In this document: piece after piece, positions 8,077 through 14,765 of the stretch
How the letters are laid out: the number at the start of each line of letters is the position of its first letter
Position numbering within the stretch: position 1 is the stretch's first letter
Assembly (NCBI GenBank): GCA_934524965.1
Contig: CAKSYU010000042.1
Span: 1 to 14,841 of the forward strand
DNA length: 14,841 nucleotides
Source: an uncultured Angelakisella sp.
GTDB lineage: Bacteria; Bacillota; Clostridia; Oscillospirales; Ruminococcaceae
Direction: 5' to 3'
Notes under the pieces: generated by a model
Database searches by the model: none
What the model saw: only the letters and a program-made list of their open reading frames with translations
Told to the model about the DNA's origin: nothing
Made by a program: the position numbers and the translations under genes

Positions 8077-9281
8077 AGCAGAACAACGGCATGGGCAAGT
8101 TGCTGACTTTTATTATGGCAGCGTTTTTGCTGGTATTTGCGGGTTACCACGCCTACCGGCATTTTTTCAGTGACTATACCTCCGAAAGCGTTTACCGCTA
8201 CACGGTGTACCACACCACCACGGCGGAGGGCATCTTTTTCCGAGAGGAGAGAAGCTTGGAGCAGCTAGAGGGCAGCAACCTGCGCTACGCGGTGCGGGAC
8301 GGGGAAAAGGTGCGGGTAGGCAGTGTGCTGGCGTACCGGTACGGCGACGCACTGAGCGCCGACCTGGCGGAGCGCCGCGCGGATGCTGAAAAGGAGCTGA
8401 CCATGCTGCAGCGGGTACTGAACCAGCTGCAAAGCAGCAACACCCCCACGGTAAGCAACCTGACCCGCGAGACGGATATTGACCTGCAGCGGCTGGCGGC
8501 GGCGGTAGCGCTGGAGCGCTATGACGAGCTGGACACCCTGATGCTGGGCTTGCAGGAGGAGATCAACTTGGGCAGCGGGATTACCGGCGGGACGGCGGCG
8601 ATAGAACGCCGCATAGCCGAACTGACTGCCCAGACCGAGGGCACCGCCTCCGGCGAGGCGGTTTACAGCACGCTGGAGGGGTACTTCAGCAGTGTGACGG
8701 ACGGCAAAGAGGGAACCATGACCCCCGCACGGCTGGAGAGTATGAACTGCGACGACCTGATGACCATGCTGACCGCGGACAGCGGGGAGCAGGAGGGACT
8801 GGGAAAGATCGTTTCCGGTCCCGAATGGTACTTTGCGCTGACCATCAGCAGCCGTGAGCATAAAAGCTACCCGCTGGGCAGCACGGTGACGCTGAGTTTT
8901 GCCGGAGGCGGCACGGCGCAGGGCACGGTGGTGCGCACCGAGCTTTCCGATGACGGCAGTGCCATGATGCTGGTGATCAAGGGCAGTACAGTGACGGCGG
9001 ATACCGTATCCCGCCGCACGGCAACGGTGCGGCTTTCCTCCGAGAGCTATACCGGCGTGCGGTTCGATAAGGAGTATCTGCGTATTGTGGACGGGGTAAA
9101 GGGCGTTTATGCGGATAACGGATACAGCGTCAAGTTCAAGACGGTGGATATCATCTATGAGGGCGATACCTACTACCTGAGCCGCTTGAACTACACCGGC
9201 GAGGGAGAGCTGAACATCTTTGATAAGCTGGTGAGCAGCAAAAACGAGCTGTACGACGGAATGCCGCTGAGTGACCTGTGA
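8073..9281 (+). CDS. HlyD-like membrane-anchored adaptor protein, orphan
   Basis: A 402-aa protein with a short basic N-terminus, one membrane segment at about 9-27 (LLTFIMAAFLLVFAGY) and a large outside domain. This is the topology of HlyD/membrane-fusion adaptors. Residues about 70-90 (RDGEKVRVGSVLAYRYGD) resemble a lipoyl-like half-motif. Helical, probably coiled segments run from about 93 to 200. A beta-rich C-terminal part follows, with GVRFDKEYLRIVDGVKGVYADNG at about 338-360. No ABC, MFS or RND partner is encoded in the window, so a transport role is not shown. It starts with GTG inside the miaA stop (4-base overlap, GGAGGG upstream), implying coupled translation, and is followed by sepF. 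In Clostridia, annotated 'HlyD family adaptor' genes often sit beside sepF, from memory. An envelope or division role is inference only. Confidence 0.7.
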   Translation: MKQNNGMGKLLTFIMAAFLLVFAGYHAYRHFFSDYTSESVYRYTVYHTTTAEGIFFREERSLEQLEGSNLRYAVRDGEKVRVGSVLAYRYGDALSADLAERRADAEKELTMLQRVLNQLQSSNTPTVSNLTRETDIDLQRLAAAVALERYDELDTLMLGLQEEINLGSGITGGTAAIERRIAELTAQTEGTASGEAVYSTLEGYFSSVTDGKEGTMTPARLESMNCDDLMTMLTADSGEQEGLGKIVSGPEWYFALTISSREHKSYPLGSTVTLSFAGGGTAQGTVVRTELSDDGSAMMLVIKGSTVTADTVSRRTATVRLSSESYTGVRFDKEYLRIVDGVKGVYADNGYSVKFKTVDIIYEGDTYYLSRLNYTGEGELNIFDKLVSSKNELYDGMPLSDL

Positions 9282-9321
9282 TGAAAAAATCAGACGGAAC
9301 ACAATTTCTTGTGGCAACGCA

Positions 9322-9350
9322 TTGACAGGAACCACAAAGAATGGGATAAT
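9322..9350 (+). promoter_or_regulatory. Strong sigma-A promoter for sepF
   Basis: TTGACA (9322-9327) matches the -35 consensus fully. GATAAT (9345-9350) follows after 17 bases and has an upstream TG at 9342-9343 (extended -10). Transcription would start near 9357, about 33 bases before the sepF ATG. It splits the region into an upstream miaB-to-HlyD unit and a downstream sepF unit. Confidence 0.85.
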
Positions 9351-9376
9351 AGATTTATATATGATGCTTTCTGCGC

Positions 9377-9383
9377 AAGGAGG
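9377..9383 (+). promoter_or_regulatory. Ribosome binding site fixing the sepF start
   Basis: AAGGAGG lies six bases before ATG 9390. The frame is open further upstream, to a TTG at 9309. That codon lies upstream of the promoter at 9322-9350, so it would not be in the transcript. Confidence 0.85.
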
Positions 9384-9389
9384 ACCACT

Positions 9390-9884
9390 ATGAGTTTCAT
9401 CAATAAATTCAAGGACTTTATGGGGATCGGCGAAGAAGAATTTGAGGACGATTTTGAGGAAAACGAGCAGGTGGAGGACCAGGAGGACGATCCCTTTGGG
9501 GGATTTTCCGTCCAGCCGGAGTACCGCCCCGGCAAAGCGGAGCCTGCCGAAAAGCCTGCCGCAGCGCCCCGCAAGGATAACAAGGTCGTCAATATCAATA
9601 CCACCACGCAGCTGCAGGTGGTGCTGGTAAAGCCGGAGAAGTTCGAGGACGCTTCCGGCATCGCGGATCACCTGCTGGCGAAGCGCACCGTGGTGCTCAA
9701 TCTGGAATCGACCAACCGTGATATTGCCCGCCGACTGGTGGACTTTTTGAGTGGCGTTGCCTATGCCAACGGCGGTCAGATCAAAAAGGTAGCGAACTCT
9801 ACTTATATCATCACCCCCTACAATGTGGGCGTGATGGGCGACAGCCTGCTGGACGAGCTGGAGAACAGCGGACTTTATCTGTAA
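9390..9884 (+). CDS. sepF: Cell division protein SepF
   Basis: SepF bundles and tethers FtsZ at the division septum in Gram-positive bacteria. From ATG 9390 it is 164 aa, normal for the family. Residues 1-13 (MSFINKFKDFMGI) form the expected amphipathic membrane-binding helix. Residues about 15-65 are an acidic then Pro/Ala-rich linker. Residues about 73-155 are the DUF552 core, with NLESTNRDIARRLVDFLSG and GGQIKKVANSTYIITP. It has its own promoter. divIVA follows after 48 bases; B. subtilis has ylmG and ylmH in between, so this version is compact. Probably co-transcribed with divIVA. Confidence 0.95.
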   Translation: MSFINKFKDFMGIGEEEFEDDFEENEQVEDQEDDPFGGFSVQPEYRPGKAEPAEKPAAAPRKDNKVVNINTTTQLQVVLVKPEKFEDASGIADHLLAKRTVVLNLESTNRDIARRLVDFLSGVAYANGGQIKKVANSTYIITPYNVGVMGDSLLDELENSGLYL

Positions 9885-9932
9885 GGAACGAACAACCGAA
9901 AAAATACAGGCGACCATGGGAGGGGAGCAAAA

Positions 9933-10739
9933 ATGAGCGATCATCTGGATTATCCGCAGTTTGGCAAGGCGCTTTCCGGCTACAAGACCGAGGAAGTGGA
10001 TTCCTACATTGATAAGCTGCTTGAGACCGTGAAGGAGCTGCAGGAGCAGAACGAGGCGCTGGAGGACAAGATAGGCGTACTGGCGGACAGCCTGCAGAAA
10101 TACCGTGACGATGAGGACAGCCTGCGTGAGGCGCTGCTGGGCGCGCAGAAGATGGGCGACAGCATCATCAAGAACGCGAATAACAAGGCGGAGATCACCA
10201 TGCGGGAGGCTTCCGTCAAGGCGGCGCATATCGTGGAGGAAGCCCGCAAAAAGGTGGAGGACGAAAAGGACGAGCTGATCCGTGTCCAGACCGCCGCAGC
10301 GGACTTTAAGGCGAGACTAATCGAGCTGTACCGTGAGCATATCGAGTTGGTGACCCGTATCCCCGTGACCGACAGCGCCCCCGCCGCGGAGCCTGCCGCC
10401 GAGGAGGAGACCCCTGCCGAGGAAATGAGCGAGACCGTGGAGACGGCAGCGGTGACCGAGGAGCCTGCTCCTGTGGAAGCAGCCGAGGAAGCTGCCGCCG
10501 AGCACCTGGAGGAGGCGGTCGAGGAGATCAAGGAGGAAGTGACCGCCCCTGCCGTGGCGCCTGCCGATGACATTCCCGAGGCGGGCAAGGATATCTTTGC
10601 GGAATTTGAAAAGACAAAACAGAAGATCCTCAATTTTGATACCGGCGAGCAGAAGGACAGCGAGCGCCGCAGCAAGTTCGAGGGGCTGAAGTTCGGCAAC
10701 GACTTTAACCTGATGGACGATGAGGACGACGACTTTTAA
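9933..10739 (+). CDS. divIVA: DivIVA-family polar/septal scaffold protein
   Basis: Coiled-coil protein that recognises curved membrane at septa and poles and recruits partners. It is 268 aa. The N-terminal DivIVA domain spans about 1-60 (FGKALSGYKTEEVDSYIDKLLETV), and a longer coiled coil runs at about 60-145. An Ala/Glu/Pro-rich linker spans about 148-212. The C-terminal part (about 212-268) has FAEFEKTKQKILNF and ends in the acidic tail MDDEDDDF. At the positions of B. subtilis Phe17-Arg18, which insert into membrane, this protein appears to have Leu14-Ser15. The ATG at 9933 has GGGAGGGGA (9918-9926) six bases upstream. The position right after sepF supports DivIVA over the related GpsB, which is much shorter. 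Confidence 0.92.
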   Translation: MSDHLDYPQFGKALSGYKTEEVDSYIDKLLETVKELQEQNEALEDKIGVLADSLQKYRDDEDSLREALLGAQKMGDSIIKNANNKAEITMREASVKAAHIVEEARKKVEDEKDELIRVQTAAADFKARLIELYREHIELVTRIPVTDSAPAAEPAAEEETPAEEMSETVETAAVTEEPAPVEAAEEAAAEHLEEAVEEIKEEVTAPAVAPADDIPEAGKDIFAEFEKTKQKILNFDTGEQKDSERRSKFEGLKFGNDFNLMDDEDDDF

Positions 10740-10752
10740 TAGAAACTAAAAT

Positions 10753-10788
10753 AGTCTGCGGTCTGTGCATAACGGGTCGCAGACTTTT
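10753..10788 (+). terminator. Terminator-like hairpin between divIVA and lspA
   Basis: AGTCTGCG (10753-10760) pairs perfectly with CGCAGACT (10778-10785) across a 17-base loop, followed by TTTT (10785-10788). It starts 14 bases after the divIVA stop. The last T touches the lspA ribosome site GAGGG (10789-10793). The long loop and short T-run suggest partial termination, or an attenuator, rather than a hard stop. No promoter fits between it and the lspA ATG. Confidence 0.6.
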
Positions 10789-10800
10789 GAGGGTATTGAT

Positions 10801-11289
10801 ATGTTCGAGATCATTTCGGTGGTGGTCGGCGTAGTGATGCTGCTTCTGGACCAATGGAGCAAGCAGTGGGCGATCACCCATCTGGCGAATGCCGGAACGG
10901 TGACGGTGATACCGCACCTTTTTAACTTTGACTTTTTGCCCAACGGCAACGACGGCGCGGCATGGGGTATGCTTTCCGGCAAGCAGACGCTGCTTATCGG
11001 CGCGACTGCCATAATGCTGCTGGTGATCATTGTTTATATGGCGGTAAAGCGCAGTAAGATACCGAATATCGCTTTTCTGGCGCTGACGCTGGTGGTTTCC
11101 GGCGGGATTGGGAACTTGATCGACCGCGTGGCGCAGGGCTATGTGGTGGATTTTATCCGCTTCGCGTTCTGGGACCGCTTCCCGACCTTTAATGTGGCGG
11201 ATATCGCCATTACCGTAGGCGTGGCGCTGCTGGTCATCTATATCCTGTTTATTGACGGGAAAAAGGAGAAAAAGAGTGGAACGCCGTGA
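10801..11289 (+). CDS. lspA: Lipoprotein signal peptidase LspA (signal peptidase II)
   Basis: Integral membrane aspartyl protease that removes the signal peptide of diacylated prolipoproteins. It is 162 aa with four membrane segments at about 3-18, 62-81, 88-104 and 133-152. Family motifs are LDQWSKQW (12-23 region), NGNDGAAWGML, GGIGNLIDRV (Asp108), GYVVDFI (Asp117) and FNVADIAI (Asp134). The conserved aspartates include the catalytic pair. ATG 10801 is chosen over the upstream GTG at 10765, because GAGGG (10789-10793) sits seven bases before it and 10765 lies inside the hairpin loop. The C-terminal KKEKKSG tail overlaps the next gene by 14 bases. Confidence 0.95.
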   Translation: MFEIISVVVGVVMLLLDQWSKQWAITHLANAGTVTVIPHLFNFDFLPNGNDGAAWGMLSGKQTLLIGATAIMLLVIIVYMAVKRSKIPNIAFLALTLVVSGGIGNLIDRVAQGYVVDFIRFAFWDRFPTFNVADIAITVGVALLVIYILFIDGKKEKKSGTP

Positions 11290-12193
11290 GCTGACCGTGA
11301 CCGCCGAGGCGGCGGGCTGCCGGCTGGATAAGGGGCTGGCGCTGCTGGCGCCGGAGCTTTCCCGCAGCCAGATACAGACGCTGGCGGAGAAGGGGAGCAT
11401 TCTGCGGGGCGGTGTGCCGGCAGGGAAGAAGGATACCCTACGCGAGGGCGACGAGATTGTGATACTATTGCCCGACCCTGTGCCGACCAGCACACAGGCG
11501 GAGAATATCCCGCTGGATATTGTATATGAGGACGACGACCTGCTGGTGGTGAACAAGCCCAAGGGTATGGTCGTGCACCCGGCGGCTGGCAACTACACCG
11601 GTACGCTGGTGAACGCCCTGCTGTATCATTGTGGGGACAGTCTTTCCGGCATTAATGGAGAGATCCGCCCCGGTATTGTACATCGTATCGACAAAGATAC
11701 CAGCGGACTGCTGATCGTGGCGAAGAATGATACGGCGCACCGGCACCTTGCCGAGCAGATAAAGGCACACAGCTTTACACGCGAGTATGAGGCAGTGGTT
11801 TATGGGCACTTTAAGGAAAGGTGCTTTACGGTGGACGCGCCCATCGGGCGGCATAAGACAGACCGTAAAAAGATGTGCGTGACCGAGGAAAACAGCCGCC
11901 ATGCCGTGACGCGTGCCGAGGTGTTGGCGGAATATCCGGGGTTTTCCCATATCCGGTGCCGGCTGGAGACCGGACGGACGCACCAGATCAGGGTGCATAT
12001 GGCGTACAGGGGGCACCCCGTGGTGGGCGACCCCGTATATGCCGCGGGCAGACCGGACTATGGGCTGCAGGGGCAATGCCTGCACGCCAAAAAGATCGGG
12101 TTTATCCACCCGAGGACGGGCGAGTATATGGAATTTGATTCGGCGCTGCCGGAGTACTTTACGGCACTGCTGAAGAAAATAAGCAAAGAGTAA
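11276..12193 (+). CDS. RluA/RluD-family 23S rRNA pseudouridine synthase
   Basis: Isomerises uridines in rRNA. It is 305 aa from GTG 11276. An S4-like RNA-binding domain is at about 14-65 (RLDKGLALLAPELSRSQIQ). The catalytic domain has YEDDDLLVVNKPKGMVVHP and HRIDKDTSGLLIVAKN, with Asp139 as the expected nucleophile. RLETGRTHQIRVHM and HPVVGDPVY follow. An upstream TTG (11252) is in frame, but AAAAGGAG (11261-11268) is placed for 11276. The gene overlaps the end of lspA by 14 bases, so translation is probably coupled. The lspA-rluD pairing matches B. subtilis lspA-ylyB. RluD specificity (helix 69) is likely but not proven by motifs alone. Confidence 0.93.
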   Translation: MERRELTVTAEAAGCRLDKGLALLAPELSRSQIQTLAEKGSILRGGVPAGKKDTLREGDEIVILLPDPVPTSTQAENIPLDIVYEDDDLLVVNKPKGMVVHPAAGNYTGTLVNALLYHCGDSLSGINGEIRPGIVHRIDKDTSGLLIVAKNDTAHRHLAEQIKAHSFTREYEAVVYGHFKERCFTVDAPIGRHKTDRKKMCVTEENSRHAVTRAEVLAEYPGFSHIRCRLETGRTHQIRVHMAYRGHPVVGDPVYAAGRPDYGLQGQCLHAKKIGFIHPRTGEYMEFDSALPEYFTALLKKISKE

Positions 12194-12214
12194 TTCGTGT
12201 AATCGGAGGTAGCT

Positions 12215-13039
12215 ATGACACAGGAAAAACTGGAACAGCTGAAAGCGACCGCCACCGAGGTGCGCCGCGGTATTCTGACCGAAGTTCACGCCGCAAAATC
12301 GGGTCACCCGGGCGGTTCGCTTTCGGTCGCGGATATTATTACCTATCTGTACAGCGAGGTGCTGCGGGTAGATCCCAAAAATCCCCGCTGGGAGGACCGT
12401 GACAGACTGGTGCTGAGCAAGGGGCACACCTGCCCCGCACTGTATGCCGTGCTGGCGGAGAAGGGCTTTTTTCCCAAGGAGGAACTGACCACCTTCCGCG
12501 CTATCGGCTCCCGCTTGCAGGGACACCCCGATATGAACAAGGCGCCCGGTATTGATTTTTCCGCCGGTTCGCTGGGACAGGGCGTCAGCGCTGCCTGCGG
12601 CATGGCGCTTGCCGGTAAGCTGGGCAAAAAGGATTACCGCGTTTACACCATTCTGGGCGACGGCGAGATAGAGGAAGGTCAGGTATGGGAGGCGGCAATG
12701 TTTGCCGACCACTATAAGCTGGACAACCTGTGCTTCATTATTGATAACAACGATCTGCAGATCGATGGACGCATCGGCGAGGTCTCCTCTCCCTATCCCA
12801 TTGATGAGAAATTCCGTGCCTTTGGCTTTGAGGTATTCTGCTGCGACGGACATGACTTCACCGCGTTGGAGGAGACTTTCCAAAAGGTGCTGAAAGTGAC
12901 CGGCAAGCCGGTTGCCGTCATTGCCAAGACCGTAAAGGGCAAGGGCGTAAGCTATATGGAGGATCAGGCGGGCTGGCACGGAAAAGCCCCCAATGACGCC
13001 GAGTACGAGCAGGGCATGAAAGAGCTGGAGGTGCGGTAA
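12215..13039 (+). CDS. Transketolase, N-terminal (ThDP-binding) subunit
   Basis: One half of a two-gene transketolase of the non-oxidative pentose phosphate pathway. It is 274 aa. It contains SGHPGGSLS (His31), KGHTCPALY (His71), LQGHP (His104) and the ThDP/Mg motif GDGEIEEGQVWEA (Gly148-Asp149-Gly150) running to Asn178-Asn179. The ATG at 12215 has GGAGGT (12205-12210) just upstream. The second subunit begins one base after the stop. Split transketolases are usual in many anaerobes and archaea, so the stop is not a frameshift: a fresh ribosome site and ATG follow. It is linked 21 bases after the pseudouridine synthase. Confidence 0.95.
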   Translation: MTQEKLEQLKATATEVRRGILTEVHAAKSGHPGGSLSVADIITYLYSEVLRVDPKNPRWEDRDRLVLSKGHTCPALYAVLAEKGFFPKEELTTFRAIGSRLQGHPDMNKAPGIDFSAGSLGQGVSAACGMALAGKLGKKDYRVYTILGDGEIEEGQVWEAAMFADHYKLDNLCFIIDNNDLQIDGRIGEVSSPYPIDEKFRAFGFEVFCCDGHDFTALEETFQKVLKVTGKPVAVIAKTVKGKGVSYMEDQAGWHGKAPNDAEYEQGMKELEVR

Positions 13040-13040
13040 C

Positions 13041-13985
13041 ATGGCAGATGTAATGAAGAAAGCGACCCGTGACAGCTACGGCGAAGCACTGGTGGAACTG
13101 GGGCAGGAAAACCCCAATATCGTGGTATTTGATGCTGACCTTGCCGGTGCCACCAAGACCGGCGTATTCAAAAAGGCATTCCCCGACCGCTTTTTTGACT
13201 GTGGTATTGCCGAAGGCAACATGATGGTAGCGGCGGCGGGTGTTTCCACCTGCGGGTATATCCCCTTTGCCAGCACCTTTGCGATGTTTGCCGCCGGACG
13301 CGCCTATGAGCAGATCCGCAACAGCATCGGCTATCCCCATCTGAATGTAAAGATCGGCGCGACCCATGCCGGTATCTCGGTGGGCGAGGACGGCGCGACC
13401 CACCAGTGCAACGAGGATATTGCACTGATGCGCACCATTCCCGGTATGGTGGTCATTAACCCTGCCGATGATGTGGAGGCGAAAGCTGCCGTGAAGGCTG
13501 CCGCCGCCTATGTAGGACCTGTTTACCTGCGCTTCGGGCGTCTTGCCGTGCCTGTTTTCAATGACGCCGCGACCTATCACTTTAAGATGGGCAAGGGCAT
13601 TACCCTGCGTGACGGCAAAGATGTGACCATCGTCGCGACCGGCATTCTGGTGGGCGAAGCCATCAAAGCCGGTGAGCTGCTGGCAGCGGAGGGCATTGAC
13701 GCCCGTGTTATCAATATTCATACCATCAAGCCCATTGATAAGGAGCTGATGGTCAAGGCGAGTCGCGAGACAGGGCATATCCTGACCTGCGAGGAACATT
13801 CCGTCATCGGCGGTCTGGGCTCCGCGGTGATGGAAGCCATTGCCGAGGAAGCACCCTGCAAGGTGAGCCGCCTGGGTGTCAACGATCAGTACGGTCATTC
13901 CGGTCCCGGCGCGAAGCTGCTGGAGGAATACGGCTTTACGGCGGAAAATATTGCCGCCCGCGCTAAGGAGCTGCTGAAGAAGTAA
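13041..13985 (+). CDS. Transketolase, C-terminal (pyrimidine-binding) subunit
   Basis: The partner half, 314 aa, combines the pyrimidine-binding domain (about 7-170) with the C-terminal transketolase domain (about 188-300). Key points are DADLAGATKTG, FFDCGIAEGNMM with catalytic Glu58, GATHAGISVGEDGATHQ, and IHTIKPIDKE followed by TCEEHSVIGGLGSAV. Like 1-deoxyxylulose-phosphate synthase it shares the fold, but the separate N-half and the His/Gly motifs fit transketolase. The ATG at 13041 has GGAGGTG overlapping the end of the first subunit gene. The gene ends ten bases before a strong terminator. Confidence 0.95.
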   Translation: MADVMKKATRDSYGEALVELGQENPNIVVFDADLAGATKTGVFKKAFPDRFFDCGIAEGNMMVAAAGVSTCGYIPFASTFAMFAAGRAYEQIRNSIGYPHLNVKIGATHAGISVGEDGATHQCNEDIALMRTIPGMVVINPADDVEAKAAVKAAAAYVGPVYLRFGRLAVPVFNDAATYHFKMGKGITLRDGKDVTIVATGILVGEAIKAGELLAAEGIDARVINIHTIKPIDKELMVKASRETGHILTCEEHSVIGGLGSAVMEAIAEEAPCKVSRLGVNDQYGHSGPGAKLLEEYGFTAENIAARAKELLKK

Positions 13986-13994
13986 TAGTGCTAT

Positions 13995-14032
13995 GCCGCC
14001 CGACACCGTGAAAGCGGTCTCGGGCGGCTTTT
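13995..14032 (+). terminator. Strong intrinsic terminator after the transketolase genes
   Basis: GCCGCCCGA (13995-14003) pairs with TCGGGCGGC (14020-14028). Beyond a C·C mismatch the stem continues as ACCG/CGGT around the loop TGAAAG. TTTT (14029-14032) follows. This closes the long operon. Confidence 0.93.
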
Positions 14033-14064
14033 GCCGTGCCGAAAAGGAGAGGAGGGGACTGCCT

Positions 14065-14433
14065 GTGGCGGGATATCGCTTGTTACAGCGCCGACTGGAC
14101 CGAGCGCTGCCGGTGGCAGCCCTTTTGCTGTGCGCTGTACTGCTGTTGCTGCCGCTGCGGGAGGAACCGTATGCTGAAACACCCTTTGAGCCGCAGACGA
14201 CCGCCGCGCCGCAGGAGCTGGACGAGTTTCTGAAACTGGGCTCAACCGATATCAATACGGCGGATAAAGAGGAGTTGATGGCGCTGCCGAAAATCGGCGA
14301 GGTATTGGCGGAGCGTATATTGCAGTACAGGGCGGAGCATGGCGCCTTTCGGGACTGGGAGGAATTCCGGAATATCCAAGGGGTAGGGGAGCGGCTGGTG
14401 GAGACCCTACGACCGGTAGCGTATCTGGGATAA
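14065..14433 (+). CDS. ComEA-like helix-hairpin-helix DNA-binding protein
   Basis: A 122-aa protein. It has a basic N-terminus, one membrane segment at about 14-31 (LPVAALLLCAVLLLLPL), a short Pro/Thr-rich spacer, and a C-terminal domain at about 58-120 with two helix-hairpin-helix units (INTADKEELMALPKIGEVLAERIL and NIQGVGERLVETLRPV). This is the layout of ComEA, the cell-surface DNA receptor of competence systems. No comEB, comEC or other competence gene is in the window. The start is GTG 14065, with GGAGGGG (14051-14057) seven bases before it. Longer in-frame starts fall inside the terminator at 13995-14032. No promoter is visible in the 32 bases after that terminator, so expression may depend on read-through. 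Confidence 0.85.
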   Translation: MAGYRLLQRRLDRALPVAALLLCAVLLLLPLREEPYAETPFEPQTTAAPQELDEFLKLGSTDINTADKEELMALPKIGEVLAERILQYRAEHGAFRDWEEFRNIQGVGERLVETLRPVAYLG

Positions 14434-14455
14434 CGAGCACCCAAAGCGGCAGGAG

Positions 14456-14493
14456 AAAAAAGGACGAAAAAAATCTAAAAAAATGAAGCAAAA
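14456..14493 (+). promoter_or_regulatory. Phased A-tracts / UP element of the tRNA promoter
   Basis: Runs of A at 14456-14461, 14467-14473, 14477-14483 and 14490-14493 have centres 10-11.5 bases apart, close to one helical turn. The last two fall about 40-55 bases upstream of the predicted start, where the RNA polymerase alpha C-terminal domains bind UP elements. This suits a stable-RNA promoter. Confidence 0.6.
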
Positions 14494-14496
14494 CGG

Positions 14497-14525
14497 TTGA
14501 CAAGACGGCAAGGATATAGTATAAT
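14497..14525 (+). promoter_or_regulatory. Consensus sigma-A promoter of the tRNA operon
   Basis: TTGACA (14497-14502), 17 bases, TATAAT (14520-14525): both boxes and the spacing are perfect. Transcription should begin near 14532, about 40 bases before tRNA-Val. The leader can fold: GCCTG 14536-14540 with CAGGC 14561-14565, or CGGA with TCCG inside it. That may guide 5' processing. Confidence 0.93.
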
Positions 14526-14571
14526 TCGTTTTGTCGCCTGCGGAAATATCCGCCGGAGGACAGGCACTGTT

Positions 14572-14647
14572 GGGAGCATAGCTCAGCTGGGAGAGCACCT
14601 GCCTTACAAGCAGGGGGTCACAGGTTCGAGCCCTGTTGTTCCCACCA
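14572..14647 (+). tRNA. tRNA-Val (anticodon UAC)
   Basis: The cloverleaf is complete. Acceptor GGGAGCA pairs with TGTTCCC (one G·T). The D stem is GCTC/GAGC. The anticodon stem is CCTGC/GCAGG with loop CTTACAA and anticodon TAC at 14605-14607. The T arm is ACAGG-TTCGAGC-CCTGT. The CCA end is encoded (14645-14647). It is the first tRNA of the operon. Confidence 0.97.
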
Positions 14648-14652
14648 TATAT

Positions 14653-14729
14653 GGCCCGGTAGTTCAGTTGGTTAGAACGCTAGCCTGTCACGCTAGAGGT
14701 CGTCGGTTCGAGCCCGATCCGGGTCGCCA
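14653..14729 (+). tRNA. tRNA-Asp (anticodon GUC)
   Basis: Acceptor GGCCCGG pairs with CCGGGTC (one G·T). The D stem is GTTC/GAAC. The anticodon stem is CTAGC/GCTAG with loop CTGTCAC and anticodon GTC at 14687-14689. The T arm is GTCGG-TTCGAGC-CCGAT (one G·T). The discriminator is G and CCA is encoded. It follows tRNA-Val after five bases. Confidence 0.97.
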
Positions 14730-14731
14730 GC

Positions 14732-14763
14732 ATTTTAAGCTGAGCGGCAGCTCAGCTTAAAAT
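14732..14763. repeat. Perfect 14-bp hairpin between tRNA-Asp and tRNA-Phe
   Basis: ATTTTAAGCTGAGC (14732-14745) and GCTCAGCTTAAAAT (14750-14763) are exact complements around the tetraloop GGCA. No T-run follows on either strand, so it is not an ordinary terminator. It begins two bases after the Asp CCA end and stops two bases before tRNA-Phe, filling the spacer. A processing signal for RNase P/Z or RNase III-like enzymes is a reasonable guess. Confidence 0.9.
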
Positions 14764-14765
14764 AT

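Noticed and set aside
8265..10229. 654-codon open frame on the - strand
   Set aside because: It lies antisense to the HlyD-like gene, sepF and part of divIVA, all with clear family motifs and ribosome sites. It is a by-product of high-GC codon use.
10563..10590. DDIPEAGKD in DivIVA as an FtsZ-like C-terminal peptide mimic
   Set aside because: Only a DIP-like tripeptide matches. The hydrophobic and basic residues that follow in FtsZ tails are absent.
11465..13042. 525-codon open frame on the - strand
   Set aside because: It is antisense to the pseudouridine synthase and transketolase N-subunit, with no recognisable protein pattern.
12215..13985. Transketolase broken by a frameshift
   Set aside because: The second half has its own ATG and ribosome site, and the two-subunit form is standard in many anaerobes.
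12918..14444. 508-codon open frame on the - strand
   Set aside because: It is antisense to the transketolase C-subunit, a terminator and the comEA-like gene. It is a shadow frame.
14497..14760. Reading frame across the tRNA promoter and two tRNAs
   Set aside because: It overlaps tRNA-Val and tRNA-Asp completely and has no ribosome site.
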